DNA of 36,423 bases. Origin: RGIG1959 sp045604545 (lineage in GTDB: Bacteria; Bacillota; Clostridia; Oscillospirales; Acutalibacteraceae). Positions 8,801 to 16,425 of this stretch are shown piece by piece. How positions within the stretch are numbered: the first letter of the stretch is position 1; each line of letters opens with the position of its first letter. The notes beneath the pieces are model-generated. The model did no database searches. It was given only the letters and a program-made list of their open reading frames with translations, and was not told the origin of the DNA. Location of the stretch: contig JAZUOG010000007.1 in NCBI GenBank assembly GCA_045604545.1, positions 1 to 36,423 of the forward strand, given 5' to 3'. The position numbers and the translations under genes were made by a program.

Positions 8801-9043
8801 GTCGTCATTCATTTCGATCCGTGGTGGAACATCTCCGCGCAAAATCAGGCAACCGACCGCGCCCACCGCATCGGACAGACCCAAACCGTGCAGGTGTACA
8901 AGCTGATCGCCTCAAACACCATCGAGGAGAAGATCCTCGCGATGCAGGAGCGCAAGCAAGCCCTTGCCGATGCGATCGTCCACGAGGGCGAGGGTATTCT
9001 GTCGGGTATGACGGCGGAAGACCTGCTGGGATTACTTTCCTGA
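5816..9043 (+). CDS. SWIM zinc-finger SNF2-family DNA helicase/ATPase
   Basis: A 1075-residue protein. The N-terminal part has a SWIM zinc finger (CSCPVYNAADGACKHL, near residues 75-90), followed by a long bacterial SNF2-associated region. The ATPase core begins near residue 620: Walker A DDMGLGKT with Lys649, Walker B-type IIDEAQ (743-746), TGTPIENR, and the helicase C-domain with SLKAGGTGLNL and QATDRAHRIGQ near the C-terminus. These are all the SF2/SNF2 motifs of an ATP-driven dsDNA translocase. Such bacterial RapA/HepA-like proteins are thought to remodel protein-DNA or RNA-polymerase complexes; the exact role is unknown. AAAGGAG lies 9-16 bases before the ATG. The next gene has its own promoter, so it is probably monocistronic. 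The gene is intact. Confidence 0.93.
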   Translation: MALFNLQKIAAVAASQQTYLRGVACYNGANVRHVERVRSGAYSEIVTADVGDDHRTDSYRCEICFDFDGKPVQMDCSCPVYNAADGACKHLVAVMVHKYYTDMVSGLTSAPTVRVAPPADRTDEIASAMIRRYMDREAASLTAEATSPCAPIRLIPEIHFHGQSVRLCFSLRGSRDYVLRDLRAFAAAVDRHDTVSYGKELSFYHHPDSFAAEDRALLRFLIGQIPPVPRGTVGGHAIRELTLTPVALDAFMSLMRDRTVICHRHGLSSVVTIRREDPALTVHITKKDHGYTLENNESPETVIGNRRRYVLLSDTIHACSSAFCDAVSHLLDALQASHGRLFVADKDMPTLCAGALKAVGEHLTLSGDLESLADYRPAPMQAELYLDATDKQTIVAKLLYCYGDRRVTAFTDEPLDGVTRDTLAEYRLSLLMRRTFPVISERDGRMTLTTDDEGLFRFMTSDLADLSDCAAIYATDRVRAVGMAPPPKIAVGVRLKSDLLDITLDTDVFDRAELQALLASYREKRPYHRLKNGSFLKLDDPSLLGLYALAEEFAASGKDGLQQQVTLPAYRALYIDRILRDDPAIRLRRDEGFRRLIRDVTAVADNAFSPPETLDTVLRNYQKTGFRWLKTMQQYGFGGILADDMGLGKTVQMISLLLDAKQQGEPLPSLVVCPASLVYNWQAELARFAPALRVCAISGDKESREAILSSDLTGADVYITSYDLLKRDIALYAPHTFAFHIIDEAQYIKNAATHSARANKSVRSHHRFALTGTPIENRLSELWSIFDFLMPGFLYSYARFRERLETPIVQGDTAALKRLDKLVSPFIMRRLKKDVLRELPEKHESIVKVPLDGEQLALYNANVQLLRDELNEKGLSRNHITVLAMLTKLRQLCCSPSLCYDDYHAENAKLDVCLELIAQAIDGGHKVLLFSQFTSLLDILGDALNAQGVAFYELRGSTPKEQRTAMVEAFNKDDTPLFLISLKAGGTGLNLTGADVVIHFDPWWNISAQNQATDRAHRIGQTQTVQVYKLIASNTIEEKILAMQERKQALADAIVHEGEGILSGMTAEDLLGLLS

Positions 9044-9053
9044 TGTCTGCCGC

Positions 9054-9082
9054 TTGACGATGTTGTCGTGTTTTGATATACT
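9054..9082 (+). promoter_or_regulatory. Promoter of the YiiX-like hydrolase gene
   Basis: TTGACG (9054-9059), a 17-base spacer and TATACT (9077-9082), starting 11 bases after the helicase stop. Confidence 0.75.
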
Positions 9083-9114
9083 ATATCGGATATATAAAGA
9101 AAGGAGGAACGGCG

Positions 9115-9684
9115 ATGCCCCGCAATCAACGATATGTCTACATTGTTCTGACACAAACAGGTTCGGCGTTGTCGGGCTTTTTGAAGCAGGTCACCCATGC
9201 GCCGTTCAACCACGTATCCCTCAGTCTCAAGCCCGACCTGTCCGAAATGTTTTCGTTCGGTCGCCGTCGTCCGTTCAATCCGTTTATCGGCGGCTTTGTG
9301 ATGGAAGCGCCGCGCAAAGGCACGTTTCAGCGGTTTCCCGAGACGGAAGCGCTTGTCATTCGCCGCCCCATCACCGAACAGCAATACCGCGTCATCAAGC
9401 AACATTTCGACGGTATGTACCGCATCAAGGACCGCTATCACTACAATTTCACGGGACTGGCTCTCGCCGCCTTCGGCGTGTCCTATCGCGGGCCCTACAA
9501 GTTCTATTGCTCGGAGTTTGTGCGTCACGTCCTCATCAACAGCGGCGTGACCGCCGCCGACGAATTCCCCAAGGTTGTGAAACCCATGGATTTTCTTCGC
9601 CTCAAAGACACCCGTCGCGTGTATCGCGGCAAGCTGAAGGATTATTCCGTTGATCCGCTTGTCCGTCGCCCGACCGCGGTGTGA
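9115..9684 (+). CDS. YiiX/YebB-like NlpC/P60-fold cysteine hydrolase
   Basis: A 189-residue protein of the permuted papain-like group. His33 lies in FNHVSLSL and the likely nucleophile Cys132 in YCSEFV; this His-before-Cys order is typical of the permuted members. The start at 9115 follows AAGGAGG with a normal spacing; an in-frame ATG further upstream (9073) sits inside the promoter -10 region and is rejected. There is no signal peptide or membrane segment, so it acts in the cytoplasm or is exported by an unrecognised route. Substrate unknown; relatives cleave amide or ester bonds in peptides or lipids. A hairpin terminator follows. Confidence 0.75.
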   Translation: MPRNQRYVYIVLTQTGSALSGFLKQVTHAPFNHVSLSLKPDLSEMFSFGRRRPFNPFIGGFVMEAPRKGTFQRFPETEALVIRRPITEQQYRVIKQHFDGMYRIKDRYHYNFTGLALAAFGVSYRGPYKFYCSEFVRHVLINSGVTAADEFPKVVKPMDFLRLKDTRRVYRGKLKDYSVDPLVRRPTAV

Positions 9685-9697
9685 TGCTGTCTTCCCC

Positions 9698-9743
9698 AAG
9701 CCGCCTTCATTCCGACCGTTCGTCGCCGTGAAAGCGGCTTTTT
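9698..9743 (+). terminator. Terminator after the YiiX-like gene
   Basis: AAGCCGC (9698-9704) pairs with GCGGCTT (9734-9740), extended inside by TTCA/TGAA, and a T run follows. Confidence 0.65.
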
Positions 9744-9776
9744 CATGCGGACAACACCGCCGATTTTGGCGTGAAT

Positions 9777-9805
9777 TTGACAATATCGTCGAAAATTGGT
9801 ATGAT
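9777..9805 (+). promoter_or_regulatory. Promoter of the CHAP-dockerin gene
   Basis: TTGACA (9777-9782), a 17-base spacer and TATGAT (9800-9805) precede the start at 9868. Confidence 0.8.
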
Positions 9806-9867
9806 AGTATGTAGACGTATTGATCCCTCATCTGATTTCACCCCCGACCTCATCAAAGGAGGACCAC

Positions 9868-12789
9868 ATGACGATCTCTCGTTTCATCAAAAAACTGACC
9901 GCGACCGTGCTGACGGTGGCGTGTTTTGTGCTTATGTTTTCCGCTGTGAGCATCACCGCGCCCGTTGTGTATGCGGCGTACGAAAACACGCACGTCAACA
10001 CCGGCAATCAGCCGCTTGACCTCGTATCGGTCGCCAAGACCCAGCTCGGCTATGCGGAAGGTGCCAACAACTACAACAAATACGCCGAATCCTTCGGCAA
10101 CCCCTATTCCCCGTGGTGCGGCTACTTCATCTCGTGGTGTGCCCGTCAGGCGGGCATTCCCCCGACGGTCATTCCCTCCTCCGGAAGCTCCACCGCCTTC
10201 TTCTCCATCGGCACCTACCACGCCCGCACCAGCGGCTATATCCCGCAGGCGGGTGACATCATGCTGTACGGCAGCTACGGCGACTCCTACCACGTCAGCA
10301 TCGTGGAATACTACGACACGGCGGCAGGCAAGGTGCACGTTCTCGACGGCAACTGGAGCGACAAGGTCTCCTCTCACTCCACCACCCTGTCCAACACCGA
10401 GGTTGCGGGCTTTGTGACCCCGTTCTACACCTCCTCGCTCACGGAGCTGACCGCGTATAACATGAAAACGCCCGTCATGCTCGTTGCGGGAAAGAGCTTC
10501 TCCGTCAGCGGCTACATCGGCTCTCCCAACCTCATTTCCAAAGTCACTGTCAACATCATCGACGGTAACGGCAAAACGGCCATCACCGCCGCCGGCACCC
10601 CCAACGCCAAGGGTTTCAACATCAACGCCCTCGACTCCAAGCTTTCGTTCGGCAAGCTGGCGGAAGGCAGTTACACCTTCCGCGTCATCGCCACCGACAC
10701 CAAGCAAACCAAGCAGTGGGACTATCCCTTTGCGGTGGTCGATTCCATCAAAATGCTCATCGAGGACGTGAAGGTTCCCGAAACCCTCACACTCGGCAGT
10801 ACCTTTAAGATCAGCGGTAACATCACCTCCCCCGAACCGCTCACGGTCGTGTCGGTCAGTGTCTATGACAAAAACGGCACCTATAAAACCGGCGGTACCG
10901 CCGCCCCCAACGCCCAAAGCTACAACATCAGCGGCGTGGATCATTACGTCGCGTTCGGCAAGCTGGCGGCAGGAAGCTACACCCTCACCGTCGTTGCCAA
11001 ATCGGCGGGTGGCTCGACAAAATGGGAATACCCCTTCACCGTCGCGCCGTCCTATGCCATCACGGACCATGTCCGTCCGAAGGAATTTGCCACCGGAACG
11101 GACGTCACCATCGGCGGCACGGTCACCTGCTCGGAAAACCTCACCAAGGTGCAAGCCATGGTGCTTGATCAGATCACCGGCGATGTCATCATGTCCGCCG
11201 AAAGCGCGCCAAACGCCAAGACCTTCGATCTTGCCGCTCTCAACGATCGCCTCGCGTTCAACACCCTCGCCGAGGGCACCTATAAATACCGCGTGTGGGT
11301 ACACAGCGCCAACGGCTCCAAATCGTGGCCCTATCTGTTTACGGTGACGCCGCCCACCGCCACCTTCTCCATCGCCGGTCGCACCTATCCGACCACGCTC
11401 GCAAACGGCGAGGATTTCTCCGTCAAAGGCGTTATCACCTGCTCGGAACCGCTGACCAAGGTACAGGTCATGGTGCTGACCCTCGACGGCGGCGAAACCG
11501 TGCTCGAAGCGGTTGCCGCGCCGAACGCGCTTACCTTTGACATCGCCGAGCTTGACGCCGCTCTCGCCTTCCACACGCTTCCCGCGGGCTCCTACAAATA
11601 CCGCATCTGGGCGCACAGCGCGAACGGCTCCAAATCGTGGCCCTTTGCGTTCACCGTAGAACAGAGTGCTTTCACGCTCGGCAGCGGTACGACCATTCCG
11701 TCCACCCTCGACATCGGCAGCGATTTCGATGTGAAGGGTTCCGTCAACTGTGCCGACCCCCTCACAGAGGTATCGGTGTCCGTCGTGGCACAAACCGGCA
11801 AGGTCATGTCCTCCGCCGTCGCCGCACCAAACGCCGCCTCGTTCGATCTCTCGACACTGGACGCGAAGCTGTCGTTCACCTCGCTTCCTGCGGGAACCTA
11901 TTCCTACACCATCGAAGCCAACACCGCGTCAAACGCGAAAACATGGACATATACCTTCAAAGTCACCAAGCCCGCCATTGTGTTCGACATCAGCGGACAA
12001 ACCATTCCCGAGACGCTCACCGTCGGCAAAGGCTTTTCCGTCAAAGGCTCCGTCACCGCCACGCAGGTGCTGACGAATGTCACCCTTTCGGTGAAGGACG
12101 CAAGCGGTGCGGTCAAGCTGTCTGCCTCGGCAACACCCAACGCCGCCACCTTCTCGCTGGCAACCCTTGACAGCAAGATGACCTTCGGCAAGCTGACGAC
12201 CGGTGAATACACCTATGTCATCGCCGTCAAAGCGGGGGAACATTCCCACAGCTGGGAATATCCCTTCGCGGTATCCTCGGGTGTCGCCGTCGACTTCAAG
12301 CTGACGGACGCGGTGTATCCGACCGCACTGAAGGTCGGTGCCTCCTTCTCGGTCAAAGGCACCGTGACCGCTTCAAAGCCCTTGACGTATGTCGGCATCA
12401 GCGCCGTCAACAGCAACGGACAAGCGGTCATCACCTCGGAAAACACCGCTCCTGCCGCCACCTCCTTCTCCATTGCCAAGCTGGACAGCGGTTTCCGTTT
12501 CGGCTCGCTGACACAAGGTCATTACACCTACGTCATCACCGTCAAGGCGGACGGACAAACCCACAAATGGGAGTTCCCCTTCACGGTCGGCAATGTGTCC
12601 TCCCCGGGCGACGTCAACATCGACAACGCGGTCAACTCCATCGACTGTCTGATGCTGTATCGTCACATTTCGGGACAGGGCGACCTGACCGCCGAACAGC
12701 TCAAGGCGATCGGCACCTCTCCCGTCAACATGAACACCTGCCTCAAGCTGTATAGCTTTGTCAGCGGCAACGCCTCCAGCTTCTCCTGA
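9868..12789 (+). CDS. Secreted CHAP-domain protein with seven repeats and a dockerin
   Basis: A 973-residue exported protein. Residues 1-37 are a signal peptide. Residues about 50-185 form a CHAP amidase/endopeptidase domain: Cys84 in PWCGYFISWC, His142 in SYHVSIV and Asn162 in DGNW fit the catalytic Cys-His-polar set, so it probably cleaves peptidoglycan. Residues about 190-905 hold seven tandem repeats of roughly 100 residues, each with a TLxxGxxFxVxGxV start, a central PNAxxFxI segment and a closing WxYPFxV strand, beta-sandwich-like. The C-terminus (about 912-970) is a type-I-dockerin-like module: GDVNIDNAVNSIDCLMLYRH is a canonical calcium loop plus helix; the second half is degenerate. 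The start at 9868 follows AAAGGAGG; an upstream ATG (9820) has no RBS. A cohesin-bearing anchor is encoded at 20563. Confidence 0.88.
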   Translation: MTISRFIKKLTATVLTVACFVLMFSAVSITAPVVYAAYENTHVNTGNQPLDLVSVAKTQLGYAEGANNYNKYAESFGNPYSPWCGYFISWCARQAGIPPTVIPSSGSSTAFFSIGTYHARTSGYIPQAGDIMLYGSYGDSYHVSIVEYYDTAAGKVHVLDGNWSDKVSSHSTTLSNTEVAGFVTPFYTSSLTELTAYNMKTPVMLVAGKSFSVSGYIGSPNLISKVTVNIIDGNGKTAITAAGTPNAKGFNINALDSKLSFGKLAEGSYTFRVIATDTKQTKQWDYPFAVVDSIKMLIEDVKVPETLTLGSTFKISGNITSPEPLTVVSVSVYDKNGTYKTGGTAAPNAQSYNISGVDHYVAFGKLAAGSYTLTVVAKSAGGSTKWEYPFTVAPSYAITDHVRPKEFATGTDVTIGGTVTCSENLTKVQAMVLDQITGDVIMSAESAPNAKTFDLAALNDRLAFNTLAEGTYKYRVWVHSANGSKSWPYLFTVTPPTATFSIAGRTYPTTLANGEDFSVKGVITCSEPLTKVQVMVLTLDGGETVLEAVAAPNALTFDIAELDAALAFHTLPAGSYKYRIWAHSANGSKSWPFAFTVEQSAFTLGSGTTIPSTLDIGSDFDVKGSVNCADPLTEVSVSVVAQTGKVMSSAVAAPNAASFDLSTLDAKLSFTSLPAGTYSYTIEANTASNAKTWTYTFKVTKPAIVFDISGQTIPETLTVGKGFSVKGSVTATQVLTNVTLSVKDASGAVKLSASATPNAATFSLATLDSKMTFGKLTTGEYTYVIAVKAGEHSHSWEYPFAVSSGVAVDFKLTDAVYPTALKVGASFSVKGTVTASKPLTYVGISAVNSNGQAVITSENTAPAATSFSIAKLDSGFRFGSLTQGHYTYVITVKADGQTHKWEFPFTVGNVSSPGDVNIDNAVNSIDCLMLYRHISGQGDLTAEQLKAIGTSPVNMNTCLKLYSFVSGNASSFS

Positions 12790-12874
12790 ACGGTGACCAC
12801 GGGATCCTTGCTTACACACAATACGAACATGAAAAACGGACTGTTGCCATAGGGCGGCAGTCATAACACAGTTA

Positions 12875-12909
12875 CAGGCACAGCAGGTTGGTTCGAACTG
12901 CTGTGCCTG
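12875..12909 (+). terminator. Hairpin after the CHAP-dockerin gene
   Basis: A perfect 12-bp inverted repeat, CAGGCACAGCAG (12875-12886) with CTGCTGTGCCTG (12898-12909), stands 86 bases after the stop. The following TTGTTG is only a weak U tract, so terminator function is likely but not certain. Confidence 0.55.
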
Positions 12910-12912
12910 TTG

Positions 12913-12941
12913 TTGTATCAGTGGACCAATTGTGGTATGAT
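12913..12941 (+). promoter_or_regulatory. Promoter of the GyrI-like gene
   Basis: TTGTAT (12913-12918), a 17-base spacer and TATGAT (12936-12941), 38 bases before the start at 12980. Confidence 0.6.
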
Positions 12942-12979
12942 TGAAACAGGTCGATAAACTTGAATTTGGAGGGGTTCGT

Positions 12980-13444
12980 ATGACGATTGAAAAATGCATG
13001 AAGGATACTTTTGTTGTGATTGGAAAAGAAGGTTCAACTTTGGATGGTCAAGGTTTTATTCAAAGATTATGGTCTGATGCGAATTCTCATTTTAGCGAAG
13101 TTCAGCCGTTAGCCAAGAAAGACGAAAATGGCAATTTAGTTGGTATTTGGGGTGCAATGTCCGACTATTCCCATTCATATAAGCCTTGGGAAGATAACTT
13201 CAGCAAAGGACTATACCTTGCAGGCGTTGAATGTGTTGATGATGCAGAAGCACCCGAGGGATGGACAAAATGGACAATTCCAGGCTATGAGTATATTTGT
13301 GTAGAGGTTGAAAGCGGAAGCACTTTTTCGGATGTACTGGACTATATGAATACAAACAGCATCGTCTTGGTAGGTGCTGTCCATGATTTTACTTGTCCGT
13401 TGAATGGAAAGAATTATATGTTTTTTCCGATAAGAACAATTTGA
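12980..13444 (+). CDS. GyrI-like / AraC effector-binding-domain protein
   Basis: A 154-residue single-domain protein resembling stand-alone GyrI-like (SOUL/effector-binding) proteins: an F-I-Q-R-L-W helix near the N-terminus, a central G-x-Y-L-A-G-V-E strand, the W-T-K-W-T-I-P-G-Y-E-Y segment and a final Y-M-F-F-P-I strand. Such proteins bind small molecules or inhibit DNA gyrase; the ligand here is unknown. The start at 12980 follows GGAGGGG. The gene is visibly richer in A+T than both neighbours and is followed by repeat-rich non-coding DNA, which suggests horizontal acquisition. It has its own promoter. Confidence 0.65.
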   Translation: MTIEKCMKDTFVVIGKEGSTLDGQGFIQRLWSDANSHFSEVQPLAKKDENGNLVGIWGAMSDYSHSYKPWEDNFSKGLYLAGVECVDDAEAPEGWTKWTIPGYEYICVEVESGSTFSDVLDYMNTNSIVLVGAVHDFTCPLNGKNYMFFPIRTI

Positions 13445-13677
13445 CAAATTCCAATTTGTCGAGTGGTAAGGGCGCACTTCTATACGGGTGTCCCTCGTAT
13501 GTGCGCTCTGCGAGGTTTTCATACCCTCGGCATTGATGTACCGAGGGCGTTTTGCGTCGCTGTGCTCCGAACAAGGTACTGCATCCCTTGCGCCTGCGGC
13601 TATCCCTGCGCATACGATGAGCAACAAGCTTTACCGACCATACTGCTCATCGTGTCATTGTTGGGATCACAGAAAAA
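13445..13677. other. Non-coding stretch with several inverted repeats
   Basis: No gene is supported here. An 8-bp palindrome GACAAATT/AATTTGTC (13443-13460) overlaps the stop of the GyrI-like gene; GCGCAC/GTGCGC flanks 13471-13506; CCCTCGG (13524-13530) pairs with CCGAGGG (13541-13547) followed by CGTTTT and may terminate the GyrI-like gene; ACGATGAGCA (13614-13623) pairs with TGCTCATCGT (13644-13653). Confidence 0.5.
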
Positions 13678-13804
13678 GCCTCCCTCTGACGAGGGAGGTG
13701 GATTTTGCGCAGCAAAAGGCGGAGGAAGAGACCGAAAAACAAGAACTTCCGGTGTATCTCTCCCTCAGTCAGCTTCGCTGACAGCTCCCTCGTCAGAGGG
13801 AGCC
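13678..13804. repeat. MITE-like inverted-repeat element (~127 bp)
   Basis: The ends 13678-13699 and 13783-13804 are inverted copies of each other over 22 bases with about two mismatches (core CTCCCTCTGACGAGGGAG), and each end is itself a near-palindrome. Inside lie two smaller hairpins, TTTTGC/GCAAAA and GTCAGC/GCTGAC. No transposase is encoded. I recall similar elements in intergenic DNA of gut Clostridia, but this copy's family was not checked. Confidence 0.6.
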
Positions 13805-13835
13805 CTGAATGTTGCTGCACTGAAGAAATATGCAA

Positions 13836-13870
13836 AAATCCTACCTGCGTGGTGTTCGCAGGTAGGATTT
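13836..13870 (-). terminator. Terminator-like hairpin downstream of the ROK kinase
   Basis: A stem of 13 to 14 bp with core ATCCTACCTGCG/CGCAGGTAGGAT (13837-13849 with 13857-13869). On the minus strand it ends in a T run (plus A run 13834-13838). It lies about 127 bases after the kinase stop, beyond two further hairpins. Confidence 0.6.
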
Positions 13871-13934
13871 ACTGTTTTATGACTATCCCGCTATCGCAAC
13901 AGTCCGTTTTTTACTGTTTATGAAGAAACCGATT

Positions 13935-13976
13935 CACACGTCATCAGACGTGTGGCACCCATTGGCATCGCCAATG
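13935..13976. repeat. Two-unit hairpin array
   Basis: CACACGTC-atca-GACGTGTG (13935-13954) is followed 25 bases on by CATTGGC-atc-GCCAATG (13960-13976), then AATTTCAT. The layout (short perfect stem, 3-4-base loop, A-T-T-T-C-A linker) is that of the arrays at 22436 and 27921. It lies directly after the kinase stop. Confidence 0.55.
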
Positions 13977-13996
13977 AATTTCATGGCGTGTCCCTC

Positions 13997-14944
13997 TTAT
14001 TGTCTGCCGAGGTTGGCGGCACCGATGACACCGGCATCGTTGCCGAGGGTCGCGGTGCACACGCGGGTCTGGTGCTTGCTGTATTTGCTGTAGCGGTCAC
14101 GCTCGATGTGCTCCATGACGGGCTTGACCAGCGTGTCGCCCTCGTGGCTGATACCGCCGCCGATGCACAGCACCTCCGGCTGAAAGATGTTGACCATGTT
14201 GGTCAGACCGGACGCCAGATACTTGATATACTGATCGACGACCGCCTTGCCGACTTCGTCGCCTGCGCGCATCGCGTCGAATGCGGTGCGGCCGCTGACC
14301 TTGCCGTTTTCAGCGGCAAGCTTCGCAAGACCCGACTCGGGGTTCTTCTCAATTGCCGCTTTGGTCTGACGAATGAGCGCGGTGGCGGAAGCATAGGCTT
14401 CCCAGCAGCCTTTACGACCGCAGCCGCACGGCTCGCCGTCCACAACGATCACGATGTGACCGAGCTCTGCGGCGGCACAGTTAAAGCCGTCATAGATCTT
14501 GCCGTCGATGATGATACCGCCGCCGACACCGGTGCCGAGCGTAATGCACAGCGCGTTTTGCGCGCCCTTTGCCGCGCCCGCAACCGCTTCGCCGAGCGCC
14601 GCGGCGTTGGCGTCGTTTTCAACATAGACGGGTTTGCCGGTCGCCTCGCTGAGCATGCTCTGCAGAGGCACTTCTTTGAAATCGAGGTTGCAGGAATATT
14701 CCACGATACCCGTGAATACGTTACAGGTGCCGGGGCAACCGACGCCGATGGATTCGACATCGTCCATCGAAAGACCCGCTTTTTCGGTCGCTTCTTTGGC
14801 GAGGCGCGCCATGTCTGCAACGATGACTTCGGCGGGACGGGGAAGATTGGTTTTGCAGTCAGCCTTGGCAATGATGCGCTGTTCGTCGTCGACAACACCC
14901 GCGACGATGTTGGTGCCGCCAAGATCAATACCGATTCGTACCAT
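13997..14944 (-). CDS. glcK: ROK-family sugar kinase, probable glucokinase
   Basis: A 315-residue cytoplasmic kinase. The N-terminal phosphate loop is IGIDLGGTN (residues 4-12), the sugar-binding/catalytic region includes VENDANAAALGE (Asn-Asp pair) and LGTGVGGG, and the zinc motif CGCGRKGCWE marks the ROK family. ROK glucokinases phosphorylate glucose with ATP at the entry of glycolysis; a different hexose cannot be excluded. AAAGGGG lies just before the ATG. It is transcribed alone, divergently from the DUF951-prfA operon, from the promoter at 14998-15026. A GH13 glucosidase elsewhere in the window would supply its glucose. Confidence 0.9.
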   Translation of the reverse strand: MVRIGIDLGGTNIVAGVVDDEQRIIAKADCKTNLPRPAEVIVADMARLAKEATEKAGLSMDDVESIGVGCPGTCNVFTGIVEYSCNLDFKEVPLQSMLSEATGKPVYVENDANAAALGEAVAGAAKGAQNALCITLGTGVGGGIIIDGKIYDGFNCAAAELGHIVIVVDGEPCGCGRKGCWEAYASATALIRQTKAAIEKNPESGLAKLAAENGKVSGRTAFDAMRAGDEVGKAVVDQYIKYLASGLTNMVNIFQPEVLCIGGGISHEGDTLVKPVMEHIERDRYSKYSKHQTRVCTATLGNDAGVIGAANLGRQ

Positions 14945-14997
14945 AGTGAAAAACCCCTTTCGGAAAGTAAAATGTTATAACGGTCATATATACTTGT

Positions 14998-15026
14998 ATT
15001 ATAGCCCATCTTTTCCCGTTCGTAAA
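14998..15026 (-). promoter_or_regulatory. Promoter of the ROK kinase
   Basis: On the minus strand TTTACG (15021-15026), a 17-base spacer and TATAAT (14998-15003). Confidence 0.7.
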
Positions 15027-15062
15027 GAGAAAAGCAAAAATTTTTCGTAATTGATAAGATAA

Positions 15063-15091
15063 TTGCCAAATGCATAAAAATGTGTTATAAT
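15063..15091 (+). promoter_or_regulatory. Promoter of the DUF951-prfA operon
   Basis: TTGCCA (15063-15068), a 17-base spacer and TATAAT (15086-15091). The genes from 15127 to 21669 are closely spaced with no internal terminator seen, so this may serve the whole run. Confidence 0.75.
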
Positions 15092-15126
15092 GATTTTGAT
15101 TATCACGAAAAAGGAGGCGCGGCACG

Positions 15127-15309
15127 ATGGATGTGCAGGTAGGCGACCGTCTGGAACTCAAAAAACCGCACCCCTGCGGCGGGCACACCTTTGAGGTGCT
15201 TCGCACAGGTATGGACTTCCGTCTCAAGTGTGACACCTGCGGACACGAAATGCTGGTGCCGCGCGCGAAGATCGAACGATTTATCCGCCGTATCGAGCGG
15301 GACGCCTAA
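15127..15309 (+). CDS. DUF951 domain-containing small protein
   Basis: A 60-residue protein with the DUF951 pattern: VGDRLELKKPHPCGG at the start, then DFRLKCDTCGH and VPRAKIERF. The cysteines could bind a metal. Function is unknown; it is conserved in Firmicutes as a small stand-alone protein. AAGGAGG lies about ten bases before the ATG. It is the first gene of the operon and is 24 bases from prfA. Confidence 0.9.
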   Translation: MDVQVGDRLELKKPHPCGGHTFEVLRTGMDFRLKCDTCGHEMLVPRAKIERFIRRIERDA

Positions 15310-15333
15310 AATCACGCAGGAAGGATGACGGTC

Positions 15334-16401
15334 GTGTTTGATCGGTTACAACAGATATATCGGCGATTTGAAGAGATCGAAGCGCGACTGTACGACCCGA
15401 CGGTGATCGCTGACGCGGAGAAATACCGCGAGCTGATGCGCGAGCATAAACAGCTGTCGCCCATTGCCGAAGGCTTTTTGCGGTATCGTGATGCCGAAAA
15501 GGCGCTTGCCGATGCGAAGGAGATCGCCGCGCACGAGACGGACGCGGAGCTGTTGGAGCTTGCCGCCATGCAGGAGGAAGACGCACGACAGACGCTTGAG
15601 GAGACCGCCAAAGAGCTGAAAATTCTGCTTTTGCCGCGCGACCCCAACGACGACCGCAGTGTCATCATGGAGATCCGCGGCGGCACGGGCGGCGAGGAAT
15701 CGGCGCTGTTTGCCGCGTCGCTCTTTCGTATGTACAGTATGTATGCCCAAAGTCACGGATTTTCCGTTGACATCATCAGTCAGAACCGCACACCGCTCGG
15801 AGGTTGCAAAGAGATCGTGTTTTCCGTCGACGGTGACGGCGCCTTCAGCCGCATGAAATTCGAAAGCGGCACCCACCGCGTTCAGCGCGTTCCCGAAACC
15901 GAAAGCGGCGGACGTATCCACACCTCGGCGGCGACCGTCGCCGTTCTTCCCGAAGCGGAGGAAGTGGACGTACACATTGATCGCAGCGATCTGCAAATCG
16001 ACACCTTCCGCTCCAGCGGCGCGGGCGGTCAGCACATCAACAAAACCGAATCCGCCGTGCGTATCACCCATCTGCCGACGGGACTCGTCGTGGAATGTCA
16101 GGACGAACGTTCCCAGCACAAAAACCGCGACAAGGCGATGCGGGTGCTGTTGTCACGGTTACTCGAACGCGAACGCGAAGAGCAAGACCGCTCTCTTGCG
16201 GAAAACCGCCGCGCACAGGTCGGAAGCGGCGACCGCAGTGAACGGATCCGCACCTACAATTTCCCTCAAGGGCGCGTCACCGATCACCGCATCGGACTGA
16301 CGCTTTACAAGCTCGATGCCGTGATGAACGGCGATCTTGACGAGTTGATCGACGCCCTTCTCACGGCCGACCGCGCCGAAGCCATGGCGGCGGAAGGCTG
16401 A
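15334..16401 (+). CDS. prfA: Peptide chain release factor 1
   Basis: A 355-residue class-I release factor that reads UAA and UAG stop codons and triggers peptide release on the ribosome. The codon-reading tripeptide is PET within VPETESGGRIHTSA, and the catalytic GGQ is at 231-233 in GAGGQHINKTESAV. The PxT (not SPF) tripeptide separates it from release factor 2. I prefer the GTG at 15334: AGGAAGG lies nine bases before it and the protein then begins MFDRLQQI as the family does. The in-frame ATG at 15325 directly abuts the RBS but cannot be excluded. prmC, the methylase for this GGQ, is not adjacent, unlike in many Firmicutes. Confidence 0.96.
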   Translation: MFDRLQQIYRRFEEIEARLYDPTVIADAEKYRELMREHKQLSPIAEGFLRYRDAEKALADAKEIAAHETDAELLELAAMQEEDARQTLEETAKELKILLLPRDPNDDRSVIMEIRGGTGGEESALFAASLFRMYSMYAQSHGFSVDIISQNRTPLGGCKEIVFSVDGDGAFSRMKFESGTHRVQRVPETESGGRIHTSAATVAVLPEAEEVDVHIDRSDLQIDTFRSSGAGGQHINKTESAVRITHLPTGLVVECQDERSQHKNRDKAMRVLLSRLLEREREEQDRSLAENRRAQVGSGDRSERIRTYNFPQGRVTDHRIGLTLYKLDAVMNGDLDELIDALLTADRAEAMAAEG

Positions 16402-16425
16402 CCCCAAAGGAAGTGACTTTTCATC

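Noticed and set aside
9853..11793. 646-codon frame antisense to the CHAP gene
   Set aside because: Gly/Val/Arg-rich repeats that only mirror the tandem repeats of the real gene.
13463..13882. 139-codon frame after the GyrI-like gene
   Set aside because: Encoded almost wholly by inverted repeats; no RBS or family.
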